Assembly: GCA_022843805.1 (NCBI GenBank)
Contig: JALHMY010000017.1
Coordinates: 1-64,000, forward strand
Source of the DNA: Fuerstiella sp.
Lineage (GTDB): Bacteria > Planctomycetota > Planctomycetia > Planctomycetales > Planctomycetaceae
Direction: 5' to 3'
DNA: 64,000 nucleotides
This document shows, one piece after another, positions 17,890-27,021 of the stretch. Position 1 is the first letter of the stretch; the number at the start of each line of letters is the position of its first letter. The position numbers were made by a program, and so were the translations under genes. The notes beneath the pieces are model-generated. The model was not told the origin of the DNA and did no database searches. It saw only the letters and a program-made list of their open reading frames with translations.

Positions 17890-18597
17890 ATGGCAACCAC
17901 GACTGACGTCATTCGCAGGCAAATAAAAAAGGGCGGAGATCGCATTTGGCGACTCTCGGATTTCCCGGATCGCCCCGGTGCGGCCGTCGCACAGGCATTG
18001 TCCCGACTGGTCAAAGCAGGGCTCTTGTGCCGAGCAGGAAAAGGGCTGTATTACCGGCCCCGGGCCACAGCCTTCGGTCCGAGCATTCCCAGCTCCGCTC
18101 AAATGCAGGCCGCACTTGGGAAGCATGTGAAGGTATTTCCGTCCGGCACCGCCGCCGGAAGCTTCCTTGGCCTTTCGACACAAATGCCAGCAAAGCGTGT
18201 GGTATCGACGACACGCCAGAGCGTTCCTCGGCAGTTGATCGGCAAAGATACCATTGTTCACACGCGTCGGCCCGAGAAGTGGAAACATCTCGCCGACACG
18301 GAAGCATGCTTCCTCGAATTGCTCCGGGATCGGGCGAGCACCAGTGAACTCAGCCCCGAAGAGACTGTGGCCCGCTGCACGGCCTACCTCTTGAAGCCCG
18401 GCGTCTTTCATAAGCTGCGGCCAGTGGTCACGCACGAGCCGCCGCGGGTTCGTGCGATGTTCGGGGCACTATGTGCGGATGCCGGGATCGTCGCCAGTAA
18501 ACTCGTGTCCTTGCACAAGAGCCTGAACCCGCTTTCGCGATTTGATTTTGGGGTGTTTAAAGTGCTGCGCTCTGCCAAACATTGGCAATCGAAATAG
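17890..18597 (+). CDS. AbiEi-like antitoxin (DUF6088-type winged helix)
   Basis: A 235-aa protein with an N-terminal winged helix: 'VIRRQIKKGGDRIWRLSDF' then 'AVAQALSRLVKAGLLCRAGK' ending 'GLYYRP'. This is the pattern of AbiEi/DUF6088 antitoxins of type IV toxin-antitoxin systems, which repress their operon and neutralise the toxin without binding it. The C-terminal part ('FPSGTAAGSFLGLSTQMPAK', 'VVSTTRQSVPRQL') matches the antitoxin domain style. Start 17890 was preferred over an in-frame ATG at 17875 because GGGAGA lies eight bases upstream of it. The toxin gene follows after 9 bp. Confidence 0.82.
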   Translation: MATTTDVIRRQIKKGGDRIWRLSDFPDRPGAAVAQALSRLVKAGLLCRAGKGLYYRPRATAFGPSIPSSAQMQAALGKHVKVFPSGTAAGSFLGLSTQMPAKRVVSTTRQSVPRQLIGKDTIVHTRRPEKWKHLADTEACFLELLRDRASTSELSPEETVARCTAYLLKPGVFHKLRPVVTHEPPRVRAMFGALCADAGIVASKLVSLHKSLNPLSRFDFGVFKVLRSAKHWQSK

Positions 18598-18606
18598 GAG
18601 GGTTAG

Positions 18607-19557
18607 TTGAAGCTTTGTGAACATCCGGATTTTGATCAGCTCATCGTGAGAACGGCACAGCACTTCGCGTCGCAGGGATTCCGGGAAGAGTTTATCGAGA
18701 AAGACTATTATGCGATGGGCGTCCTACGGGCCGTCGCATCGCATGCGTTCGACCGAGTGATTTTTAAGGGCGGCACGAGCCTGTCCAAGGCGTGGGGCCT
18801 GATCGATCGATTCTCAGAAGACATCGATTTGTTCTTCGATACCGCGATGCTTGGGCACAATCCCACGCGAGGCCAAAAGGACCGGGCCTTGAAGGGCATT
18901 CGCGATGCCGTCGCAACCGCGACCGGCATGCCAGCGGAAGGCAAATTCTCCAAAGCCGGGTTTCGGCGTTCGGAGTATTTCAGCTACACCCCGAAATTCG
19001 CAGCGTCCATGCAGCCGAAGATCCTGCTGGAGATCTCAACAGCCAGTGGGCGAGAGCCGAAAGAGACCGTGCCGCTTCGGTCCTATGTGTCACAGTTTCT
19101 TGTCGACCAAAGGATCACTCTGGGGGCCGAAGACGAAGGGCCGTTCGATGTTCAGGTGCTGCATTTCCGCCGGACGTTCGTTGAAAAACTCTTCGCCATT
19201 CATGGCTATGTCCACCGGCAGGTGACCGAGCAGCGGCCCATCGGCAGCTACGCACGGCACTATTATGACCTCCATCAATTGTCGCTGCGTGAAGAGGTGG
19301 GACAGTTGCTGGCATCCGCCGAATACGTCACGATCAAGGACGACTATGATCGCATCTGCTCCGAATCCTATCCGGACGTGTATGTGCGTCCCGAAGGACT
19401 CACCTTCCGAGATAGCCCAGCATTGTTTCCGGATGCAGCACTGGAGACGAGCCTGAGACTGCAGTACGAAACCCAATGCAAAGTATTGTGTTTCAAGGAC
19501 TACCCGTCGTGGGATGCGGTCCGTAAAGTGCTTGCTGCCATGCGAGATCGATTGTAA
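18607..19557 (+). CDS. AbiEii-like nucleotidyltransferase toxin
   Basis: A 316-aa protein of the AbiEii/AbiGii (DUF1814) toxin family. The nucleotidyltransferase motifs are present: 'VIFKGGTSLSKAWGLIDRFS' with Lys54-Gly-Gly-Thr-Ser, then Ser70-Glu-Asp-Ile-Asp74, the metal-binding acidic pair. Characterised relatives transfer nucleotides to targets such as tRNA acceptor stems and cause growth arrest in phage defence. The start is TTG preceded by AGGAGG at four bases. With the preceding antitoxin it forms a complete two-gene unit. The distal part ('YARHYYDLHQL') also fits the family. The specific target is unknown. Confidence 0.87.
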   Translation: MKLCEHPDFDQLIVRTAQHFASQGFREEFIEKDYYAMGVLRAVASHAFDRVIFKGGTSLSKAWGLIDRFSEDIDLFFDTAMLGHNPTRGQKDRALKGIRDAVATATGMPAEGKFSKAGFRRSEYFSYTPKFAASMQPKILLEISTASGREPKETVPLRSYVSQFLVDQRITLGAEDEGPFDVQVLHFRRTFVEKLFAIHGYVHRQVTEQRPIGSYARHYYDLHQLSLREEVGQLLASAEYVTIKDDYDRICSESYPDVYVRPEGLTFRDSPALFPDAALETSLRLQYETQCKVLCFKDYPSWDAVRKVLAAMRDRL

Positions 19558-19689
19558 GCGGCTAGCCTGAGAGTGGCCAGCCCAGATCGGGGTGATGCCA
19601 GAAACCTTCTTTTACGATTTGGTAGCACACGCACGCTACGGTCAACCGATGACAAAAAGGCACTGCATGCGGGTTCCCATTTGATACAC

Positions 19690-20162
19690 TGAGAGCGAAA
19701 GTAGGATTCACGCTCATTGAGATGGCGATCGTGTTGGTGATTGTGGCCCTTATCGCACCTCATCCTGAGAGTGGGCCATCGGAAAAACCACTTGTACCGC
19801 ACACTGGCGATAACCCGCGAAGAGAAAAACGGCGGATGCAATATCAAGCCGTACAACGGTTTCATCGACAAGGTCTCTCGCAGCGTGCGATTGCGACTCG
19901 TGTCAATCCTGACCGCAGCACGGTGCGACGATTCATCCATTCAACAGAATTCCCGGAACGGCCTGTGAGCCGCCGGAGATCCGTGGTTTTTGCAAAAAGT
20001 CTGAAATCCGACGAGGCTGCCGTCAAAGCCGCCTTGAAATATCCATGGAGCAACGGTCCCGTTGAAGGACACATCAACCGACTAAAAACTATAAAACGAC
20101 AGATGTACGGTCGCGCACACTTTGACTTGCTGCGCCGACGTGTCTTGCGATCAGCGTCATAA
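19690..20162 (+). pseudogene. Internally deleted ISL3-type transposase preceded by a prepilin fragment
   Basis: Bases 19690-19760 encode 'GFTLIEMAIVLVIVALIA', a type IV prepilin-like methylation motif and helix. The frame then becomes an ISL3-type transposase: a helix-turn-helix piece 'FHRQGLSQRAIATRVNPDRS' and a C-terminal piece 'YPWSNGPVEGHINRLKTIKR' with the conserved 'GHINRLK..KRQMYGRA'. The roughly 250 catalytic residues that belong between these parts are missing. No inverted terminal repeats were found by eye. It marks a chimeric, inactive insertion. Confidence 0.72.
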
Positions 20163-20404
20163 TTCACCAAAAGTGCGGAAGAATCGTCAAAGTCCCCTTC
20201 GGAAAACGACGCTCTATCCTGCTGAGTCACGAGGGCGCCCCGGCTGCTTGCTGTGGCTTGACCGCCCTGCAATACAAATCCCACATCGGAATTGGCTGCC
20301 GATGTCCGACGACAAACCAATTCCGACGTCGCCAGCAGCCGCGAACTCCACCGCATGCGCAGACTTTACGCCTTAAGCCGCTACGATGTTCGCTTGTTCG
20401 AGGA

Positions 20405-21763
20405 CTACTCGGGAGCTCGAACGCTGCTGGCCGTTGCTTTGACAGCCCACTGAACGTTACCGGAGACATCTCGCAGTCCGACTGCGTCGATCTGATTGTA
20501 GCCAGGAAAGTTCGCCGAATCGAGGTAAACTTTCACTCGGTGAGTCTTGAGCGGTTGTTTGAAGGGCAGTACTGCCGGCACCGTGAATCCCACAGGCGGA
20601 GTGCGCAGTGTGTGGCCGGTCCACAGTTCTACTTCAAGTCCCGCAGAGTCAAAGGCATTGACTTTGTTCACAGCACCGCCGTTGGACGTTTCGTAGACGA
20701 GCACCTCTTTTGCCGTAACAGGCTCCGCATATTCCAGCAGCAGCCATTCCGGTTGATCGTCGGCAGTCGCTGAAGCCCACGCAGTCCTGGCGTGTTCGTG
20801 CCGATTCGCAGTGTCGGGCAAGCCTGTTGCCTGCTGAGCACCGTAGGCCGGCAGGGAGTTTGCCGAGAACGACGTGTCGATGGTGACTACGGACTCTTCC
20901 AGCCCGGCAAGCATCTGAACTTCACGCGAAGACAGCGCGCGGTCGTATATCCGAAGTTCGTCGATTGCGCCGTTCAGGGGGAACCAAAGAAATCTGTTTG
21001 GGTCTGAAGGCAAGCCGGCCGGTCCGTTGATGCCGATAAAGACGTCACATTCATTCGCTTTCCTGAGATCGATACGGGTACGTGTCGAATGGACAAGAAC
21101 TCCGTTGAAGTAGAGTCTGCCTCCTTCGTCGCCGACAACGGTCGCGACGTGGTGCCATCGTCCGACGGCCTGTTCCGGCGGGAAAGCCAATCCGGCTTCT
21201 ATCTGGCTGAAGCTGTTGGAGAGCAGAGTCACCAGGCGGCGATTGCCGATTTCGCCAAGCGTGATCAACGAAAAGCCTGTCCGATCACCATGCTTTGCCA
21301 CCAACACCTGATGGGCCTTAGGAACAGTCTGCCCCGAGGACGTCTCACCCGTCTGACCGGCATCGTCGTTCACGTAGAACCAACAGGCGATCGTTGCTGA
21401 GTCATCGAATTTCAGAGATTCCGAATTGGCGATGGTAAGGAATCCACGATCCTGGTCGCCGAGCAGTTGAACGGCCTGACCGAGTTTACCTTCGCCATAT
21501 GCCACCACTCCGTGCGGCGTTCCGTGGTTCTTCAACCCGCTTTCGTCCTCAGAGTTTCCATTGAAGGGAAGGTACGCGACAAGCCCCTTTTTAAGATCCA
21601 CCTGCACATCCGCTGATTCAGGGGGCTGTCCTGATGATTGCTCCGAGGCGGTCTCGGACCTGGTCGCCTGAGGTGCGGCACCGCATAGAACTGGCAACAT
21701 CAGGACAACCAGTCGGCCGGACAAAATCGAAATTCGGCGGCAATGACCTTTGACATCATTCAT
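20405..21763 (-). CDS. Secreted LamG and discoidin-like domain protein
   Basis: A 452-aa protein with an N-terminal hydrophobic segment ('SGRLVVLMLPVLCGAA') acting as signal peptide. A LamG/concanavalin-like domain spans about 60-300: 'LVAYLPFNGNSEDESGLKNH', 'WHHVATVVGDEGGRLYFNG', 'AIDELRIYDRALSSREV'. After about residue 315 there is a discoidin-like beta domain ('ARTAWASATADDQPEWLLLE'). Such proteins bind carbohydrate or matrix at the planctomycete surface; no catalytic domain is visible. GGAGG lies six bases before the ATG. It is single, between the transposase remnant and a divergent secreted-protein gene. Confidence 0.8.
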   Translation of the reverse strand: MNDVKGHCRRISILSGRLVVLMLPVLCGAAPQATRSETASEQSSGQPPESADVQVDLKKGLVAYLPFNGNSEDESGLKNHGTPHGVVAYGEGKLGQAVQLLGDQDRGFLTIANSESLKFDDSATIACWFYVNDDAGQTGETSSGQTVPKAHQVLVAKHGDRTGFSLITLGEIGNRRLVTLLSNSFSQIEAGLAFPPEQAVGRWHHVATVVGDEGGRLYFNGVLVHSTRTRIDLRKANECDVFIGINGPAGLPSDPNRFLWFPLNGAIDELRIYDRALSSREVQMLAGLEESVVTIDTSFSANSLPAYGAQQATGLPDTANRHEHARTAWASATADDQPEWLLLEYAEPVTAKEVLVYETSNGGAVNKVNAFDSAGLEVELWTGHTLRTPPVGFTVPAVLPFKQPLKTHRVKVYLDSANFPGYNQIDAVGLRDVSGNVQWAVKATASSVRAPE

Positions 21764-22023
21764 CGCGTCCTCCGTCTACCCCATAAGGCATGAGATTCAG
21801 TACCCTCCGCTCACAGCCGCGTGTTCCCCTGCGATGGCGGTCTTGCTTAACGGGTAATAGTGTCGCGGCCGGTTCGACAATGTCAAGCTGGTCGCTCTGA
21901 ACCAGGACCGCGGCAGAATCCCGACTCCACGGGTTGACATCCTGCTTAATGCGGCGGACAATTGTTAACGCTCGCGAGATCTCGACTCCTCACATCACAC
22001 TCGATACTGACCGGAGTTATGAA

Positions 22024-23598
22024 ATGAAGTACATTCGGACGACGATACTGCTGGTTACCGTCATCGAATGCGGTGTGACTACGGCAGGCACGGCCGTGCA
22101 AGTCAACCCGCTCGCCGGGCTGGTGACGTGGACCATTAATGCCATTGATGATTTCACGCTCCAGCAAGCTGATGTGCATCCGCCTCGTCCGCGGCCTGTC
22201 GTTCAGGTACCAGCGGCGAAGAGATTCGAGGACAAACTGGCTTTTGTTGCAGGGATTCAGGCACCCGAGGAGTCACTCGAAACAAGAGTGAACGCTCGCG
22301 GCAAGCGTCTGGAAGCTTATTCCGCCGCTTTTGCCGACTGGGCGGCTCGCGTCTGCGACCTTTCGAGCGAAGAACGAGTCGCATTGAATGAATCGCTGGC
22401 GCAGCAGCAGGCGAAGCTTCAGGAACGCTGGCAACGGAATACACATCGGCACAAAACTCAGATGTCGGACTACGCTCCCGTGTCCTTCACATCGATCGGC
22501 GGTGCGGGAAATTACCTCAGCCGAAAACAACTCGAACCGCTGCTCAGGGAAGCTCTCACGGATGATCATCGTGAAGTTCTGATGGCTGCGTTTGACAAAC
22601 GTCTGGATGAAATCCGCTCGGCGATGCTGGATGACGCCGTGCGGATGATCGACAATGAATTGTTTCTGTCGGTTAATCAGCGGCAGCACCTGACGATGAA
22701 GCTTCGCAGCAGTCTTGAAAACGTAGAAGACGGCGTTTTCACATTCAACCCCCGAGAGTATTACCTGCCACACTCATCGCTGATTCATGCCTTGCACGTG
22801 CTCCCCGATTCGGATTTGACTGACGTTCAGTGGCAACGCCTCAACGACGTTTTCAACAACTCCGCATCCGACGACCGTCCCTTGATGTTCTCGCTGATGG
22901 CCCCTGAATCCTGGCCGGAGCAGGTGGACGCCGCTTCCGCGGGGATAAAATCCATGTATATCCGCTCGGCAAGAATGCGCATAGAGTGGCTGGCGGAAAC
23001 GCTTAATCTTTCACCGGAGCAGGAGCAGCATTTGACGATCGCCGCAACCGGAGCCTCCATACAGTGTGCGGCGGCATGGAAGCAGCGGGCCAACGAACAA
23101 TTAAAGCAATGGAAGGACCAGCAAGGCGGGCAGATTGCGGGCAGATTCCTGCAGTTTAGCATACGAGTTCCGTCAGACGATGAATTTGATCGCAATCAGC
23201 TGTGGCAGCATTCGTTAAGCAAACTTGGGGCTGCCGACGCGATTCGCATCCGCGAAGAATTTCATCAGTCGGTGAGAGAAAGGTACCTTGTCGCCATGCT
23301 GGACAAGGAACTCTGGCTCACGGAGGAACAGCGAGAACCGTTGGCAGCAATGGTCGCCTCAACATTGTCGACTTTCGGTCAGAACGAGACAGACAGCTAT
23401 AAAGAGATTCGGTTGCTGACGATCCCTCTGGCCGGAATTGCCAACGATAAGCTGGCAGACCTGCTGACAGAAGCTCAGCAGACAGCCTGGAAGACGCTGC
23501 AGAGTCAGTTTCAAATCATCGGCGATGTCGTCGTGATGAAAATGCAGAACGGCCATCCGGCGGAATTCGTGCTGCCTCCGAAACCACAGAGCCGGTGA
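22024..23598 (+). CDS. Secreted protein of unknown function
   Basis: A 524-aa protein with a signal peptide ('MKYIRTTILLVTVIECGVTT', cleavage near TAG). The start at 22024 follows CCGGAG at seven bases; a longer frame to 21934 lacks such a site. The mature part is helical, with repeated segments of the form 'L.L..EQ...L' ('FLSVNQRQHLTMKL', 'NLSPEQEQHLTIAA', 'WLTEEQREPLAAMV'). These resemble the repeated helical units of planctomycete proteins of unknown role. I cannot assign a function. It is followed 38 bp later by another unknown gene in the same direction. Confidence 0.7.
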   Translation: MKYIRTTILLVTVIECGVTTAGTAVQVNPLAGLVTWTINAIDDFTLQQADVHPPRPRPVVQVPAAKRFEDKLAFVAGIQAPEESLETRVNARGKRLEAYSAAFADWAARVCDLSSEERVALNESLAQQQAKLQERWQRNTHRHKTQMSDYAPVSFTSIGGAGNYLSRKQLEPLLREALTDDHREVLMAAFDKRLDEIRSAMLDDAVRMIDNELFLSVNQRQHLTMKLRSSLENVEDGVFTFNPREYYLPHSSLIHALHVLPDSDLTDVQWQRLNDVFNNSASDDRPLMFSLMAPESWPEQVDAASAGIKSMYIRSARMRIEWLAETLNLSPEQEQHLTIAATGASIQCAAAWKQRANEQLKQWKDQQGGQIAGRFLQFSIRVPSDDEFDRNQLWQHSLSKLGAADAIRIREEFHQSVRERYLVAMLDKELWLTEEQREPLAAMVASTLSTFGQNETDSYKEIRLLTIPLAGIANDKLADLLTEAQQTAWKTLQSQFQIIGDVVVMKMQNGHPAEFVLPPKPQSR

Positions 23599-23636
23599 TT
23601 GACACATCCATCAGTATCAGCCGGGCGTGATATACT

Positions 23637-24866
23637 GTGGTTCATCGGGAAGTGGAAATTACGGCACCGGATCCGGCTCATTCGATTCGGATCCGTCATC
23701 GGGAAACGGTCGGCGAGCATGCTGTTACTGTGCAGACGAATTTTTCTGTCACTGTCAAAGGCGATCGGAACGCGGACAAGCGATCTCTGTTGCTGCTGGC
23801 AATGACGGTGGCTGATGGGAAATTGCGGCTCTCGCAACTAATCCCGCCCGCTGGGGTTGATCAGGCTCGGCCAGTGTTTTTGAAAACGTATGAAGTCATG
23901 GAAGAATCGGGAACCATGGCGGAAAACATGGTTCAGGTTCTTGTTCGTCTGGAACACAAGCCGACGAAGAACGGAAACTTCGGGCCGGGATTTGGAAACG
24001 GCCTGTTCTCGAGAATCGTCGCGGACTTCGGGAAAAAGCTCGATGGAACGATGATTAACGGCTATGCCAATACTCTGACGTTCGGCAATCGTCCGGGAGA
24101 AGAGCCAGCTGCCGAAGGGCCGATTCCGCTCGTGGGTGCCTTTTCGGCGTTTATTCAGTCAACCTGCTCAGAAGATCATTCGATTTCGAAGGGCATTCAG
24201 CAGGATGCCCGTCAGGCTGGAATCATTGCCGGAACTCGGCAACCGATGGTCCCGGAACTGCCGCAGATCGACGCAACGATTCTTCCGACGGTTCCCGATC
24301 TGGACGATTCAACCTTCAGCAGTACCCATCGAGACGGGATTTATCAGACATACCAGATCGATTCGGAATATCGTGAAACCACAATGGTTGTTCAGATGCC
24401 GATTGCGCGGCCTGCTGACTCTATTTATGTGTCGCCTCGCCAGAGTCCGGGGGCTCCGACTCCTGATACTCCGACTCCGACTCCAACAACTCCAGCCAAT
24501 AACAATGATCATTCGGCATTTGTCCGGCTCGGGCCTTCTCAGTTTCAGCGGATCGTCCGGATTGTGGCGGAGCGGCACGGAAAACCGCCGAAGCTTCCGA
24601 CTCCGCTTCCTGCGTTCATTGATGGCGACGGTCTGAAGAATGTTCTGCTGAGTCAGATCACACTTGGCTGCGAGCCCACACGAACACCTGACGGGGAAGC
24701 GAAAAACTACGTGCTGAGAGCTGAATTTCATTATGGCGTTTCAGGAATTCCGAAGAAGATCAAATTCGGGATTCCAGATTACGAAGAGACTCCAAGTCTC
24801 GGAGCCGGCGAACAGTACAATTTTGAACTGTCGAGCATCTTCAGTTCTCAACATGCGATCGGATGA
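23637..24866 (+). CDS. Hypothetical protein with Pro/Thr linker
   Basis: A 409-aa frame, apparently cytoplasmic or lacking its N-terminus, since it has no signal peptide and its GTG start has no ribosome binding site. Two globular parts (about 30-270 and 300-405) are joined by a Pro-Thr linker 'SPGAPTPDTPTPTPTTPAN' encoded by imperfect ACTCCG repeats. The N-terminal part has 'LAMTVADGKLRLSQLIPPAG' and 'MVQVLVRLEHKPTKNGNFGP'. I recognise no family. It may form an operon with the preceding secreted protein (38-bp gap). The start is uncertain because a TGA lies just upstream of 23631. Confidence 0.55.
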   Translation: MVHREVEITAPDPAHSIRIRHRETVGEHAVTVQTNFSVTVKGDRNADKRSLLLLAMTVADGKLRLSQLIPPAGVDQARPVFLKTYEVMEESGTMAENMVQVLVRLEHKPTKNGNFGPGFGNGLFSRIVADFGKKLDGTMINGYANTLTFGNRPGEEPAAEGPIPLVGAFSAFIQSTCSEDHSISKGIQQDARQAGIIAGTRQPMVPELPQIDATILPTVPDLDDSTFSSTHRDGIYQTYQIDSEYRETTMVVQMPIARPADSIYVSPRQSPGAPTPDTPTPTPTTPANNNDHSAFVRLGPSQFQRIVRIVAERHGKPPKLPTPLPAFIDGDGLKNVLLSQITLGCEPTRTPDGEAKNYVLRAEFHYGVSGIPKKIKFGIPDYEETPSLGAGEQYNFELSSIFSSQHAIG

Positions 24867-25112
24867 GCTACAACCATTCAGTCTGTACTGAAGAGTGTAG
24901 AGATGAGGATTTTTTGGCAGATTTCTAGGTTTTGATAACAGTTGTGGCAGTATATGCGTCTTTGCGGATCGGGAATCTGTTCTTGACCTTTTATGAACAG
25001 ATTTTCGTTTCCGTCAACCTTGACAGCTCTGAACTTTGGGTTCACGCTGGACCGTGTTTGCCGATGATTTTTTCACTCGGCTGCTCAGCTTTTGGAAGGA
25101 GTTTGCGACGGT

Positions 25113-26054
25113 ATGCGTCTCTCAGCACTATCACTTTTTGCTGGCTGCGGAGGCAGTGATCTTGGCCTTAAATCAGCAGGCGTGGAAGTAATCTGGGCCA
25201 ATGAAAAAAACGAGTCGGCCTGCGATTTCTACTCCCACGTCACTGGTTCATCACGTATTGAACATTGCGATATCACGCGACTTGAGAAATTTCCAAAAGC
25301 AGATTTGCTTGTCGGTTGTTATCCGTGCCAAGGCTATAGCCAAGGCGGTCGTCGCAAGTCCGACGCTTCCATCAACTTCCTTTATCGTCAATTTGATCGC
25401 GCACTTCGCCAAGTCAAGCCACGCGGGTTCATCGTGGAGAATGTTGACGGGATGCGATTTTCTCAGAATTCTTCACTTTTAGTGAACCAGATCACGAGAT
25501 TTCGGAGTGCAGGCTATCGGGTGAAATGGAATGTATTGAACGCTCAAGATTTCGGAGTCGCCCAAACACGCCGGAGACTTTTCATCGTTGGTGTTCGAAC
25601 CAATGAGTCAGGAGTATTTGAGTTTCCATCCCCAACCCATGGAGTCTGCGGAAATCCGCATCTATGCCAACGGGATGCAATTCATCGCTTTCGAAAGCAA
25701 ACGAACGGCACATATAATCAGGACGAATTCCATTGGTATTATCTGTCACGAAATCGACGACGAGAATGGCATGAGGCAGCAGCCACGGTTGTTGCAAAAG
25801 ATCGGCATGTTGCCCTGCATCCAGACAGCCCTCCATTGAGGAGGTTAAGCACCGACAAATGGGAGTTTATTGGTGATATGCAGAATGCGAGACGCCTTTC
25901 CTACCTGGAATGCGCTGCTCTTCAAGGATTCCCAGACCCCAAAGTCTTCTGTCGGCAAACACTCAGGTTAAGGTACCGGGCTATTGGCAATGCCGTGCCT
26001 CCGCCGTTATTTGCAGCGGTGACAAGACAAATGCTGCTTACGCTCGATTCATAG
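25113..26054 (+). CDS. C5-cytosine DNA methyltransferase
   Basis: A 313-aa Dcm-type enzyme. Motif I 'LSLFAGCGGSDLGL' (SAM binding), motif IV 'GCYPCQGYSQGG' with nucleophile Cys72, motif VI Glu109-Asn-Val, motif VIII 'QTRRRLFIVG', motif IX 'RRLSYLECAALQGFPD' and motif X 'YRAIGNAVPPPL' are all in order. The region between VIII and IX (target recognition) is short, about 80 residues. ATG at 25113 was chosen because the conserved motif I begins seven residues later and GGAAGGAG lies upstream. Its 3' end overlaps by 17 bp the end of a convergent nuclease-like gene. Local base composition is AT-rich relative to the flanks, suggesting acquisition. Confidence 0.92.
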   Translation: MRLSALSLFAGCGGSDLGLKSAGVEVIWANEKNESACDFYSHVTGSSRIEHCDITRLEKFPKADLLVGCYPCQGYSQGGRRKSDASINFLYRQFDRALRQVKPRGFIVENVDGMRFSQNSSLLVNQITRFRSAGYRVKWNVLNAQDFGVAQTRRRLFIVGVRTNESGVFEFPSPTHGVCGNPHLCQRDAIHRFRKQTNGTYNQDEFHWYYLSRNRRREWHEAAATVVAKDRHVALHPDSPPLRRLSTDKWEFIGDMQNARRLSYLECAALQGFPDPKVFCRQTLRLRYRAIGNAVPPPLFAAVTRQMLLTLDS

Positions 26055-27021
26055 TTCTAATTTTTTGAGTCATTGTTCCCATAAACTTTTCTTCGCAAGT
26101 CAAGCATTCAGGATGGCTATGCGCGAGTAACACTAACCGAATCCGATCAAAAAAGAGAACCTTCGCTTCATTCTGCTTCATATAAAGCTGAGTCAAGGAC
26201 GCCACATGTTGACTTGTCGCAAAAGCGAATAGTGGCTGAGGCGTTGTAATGCGGTCAAAGAAAGTACGAAGCCAACCCATGTCCAATTCTTTGTGCTTTC
26301 GCGAATCATCATCTACGTCGTGCTTTCCGCACCCACATTGCCCCACGATGGTCAAGGCTCCAGGTCGCCCGTCCAAAAGCGGTCGTCTAATCACTAAATC
26401 AATTCTCGCGTCTTTTGCCTTAGAAATTTGATGTTGCATAAGGGACGCGTTGTTTATAACCCACTCATCTTCACCGAAAAAACACTTAGACTTCATTAGG
26501 GAAATCCTCGCATGAATTCCCTGAGTTGTCGACTCAAAGTCACTTTCGCTTGGCCATCCGCATCTGTAGCCGAACGAGCCTGCTCCACAAAATGCAATGA
26601 GAAGTTTTGTGGCGACTCGTTCAAAGTGGCGTATTAACCTTTGAAATCCTTTCTCTGGATACATGACGGCAGCGCAGGTCGCAAGGCAGAACTCATATAG
26701 TCCAGGCTTGGCTTGTCGGTTCCTGTACGTCAGCCCGGAACCAGATACTTCAAATGGATACAGTTCACCTAACAGTCGTTGTCGCTCGGCGATTACTTCC
26801 AGTGCCTCTCCGCTGAGTTTCGCCTCTCCCAACAACTCTTTTTGCCAAATTGGCGTTTGGAATGGTGATTCGTCTGTTTCAGAATCTCCAATGTCATAAG
26901 CCTCTCCAGAAATTCGTTCGTCCAAAGTACACATAGAGACGGAAGTGACTCCGTCCTTGAAGGCAAGCAATTCCGCCTGATCTGCACTAAAAGAACCCCG
27001 TTGCGTCAGCTCAATTGTCAT
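26038..27021 (-). CDS. Putative nuclease partner of the methyltransferase
   Basis: A 327-aa protein of no family I can name with certainty. Its centre has 'ARIDLVIRRPLLDGR' then 'LTIVGQCGCGKHD' (Asp208, Gln228, Lys233), a spacing like the D-x(n)-(E/Q)xK core of PD-(D/E)XK nucleases and reminiscent of the 'GQC..GK' strand of some restriction-like proteins. Downstream 'PLFAFATSQHVASLTQLYMK' and 'KVLFFDRIRLVLLAH' look like further core strands and helices. It is convergent with the methyltransferase, and its ATG overlaps the stop of the ParB-like gene (ATGA), so the two minus-strand genes are coupled. The restriction role is inferred from context and this motif only. Confidence 0.6.
   Translation of the reverse strand: MTIELTQRGSFSADQAELLAFKDGVTSVSMCTLDERISGEAYDIGDSETDESPFQTPIWQKELLGEAKLSGEALEVIAERQRLLGELYPFEVSGSGLTYRNRQAKPGLYEFCLATCAAVMYPEKGFQRLIRHFERVATKLLIAFCGAGSFGYRCGWPSESDFESTTQGIHARISLMKSKCFFGEDEWVINNASLMQHQISKAKDARIDLVIRRPLLDGRPGALTIVGQCGCGKHDVDDDSRKHKELDMGWLRTFFDRITTPQPLFAFATSQHVASLTQLYMKQNEAKVLFFDRIRLVLLAHSHPECLTCEEKFMGTMTQKIRTMNRA

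Noticed and set aside
20289-20325. Terminator formed by CGGAATTGG/CCAATTCCG
   Set aside because: Loop of about 20 bases and no T-tract; probably chance in the degenerate region after the transposase remnant.
22273-22773. 166-aa minus-strand frame inside the secreted protein gene
   Set aside because: A mirror of the coding strand with no start signal or conserved motif.
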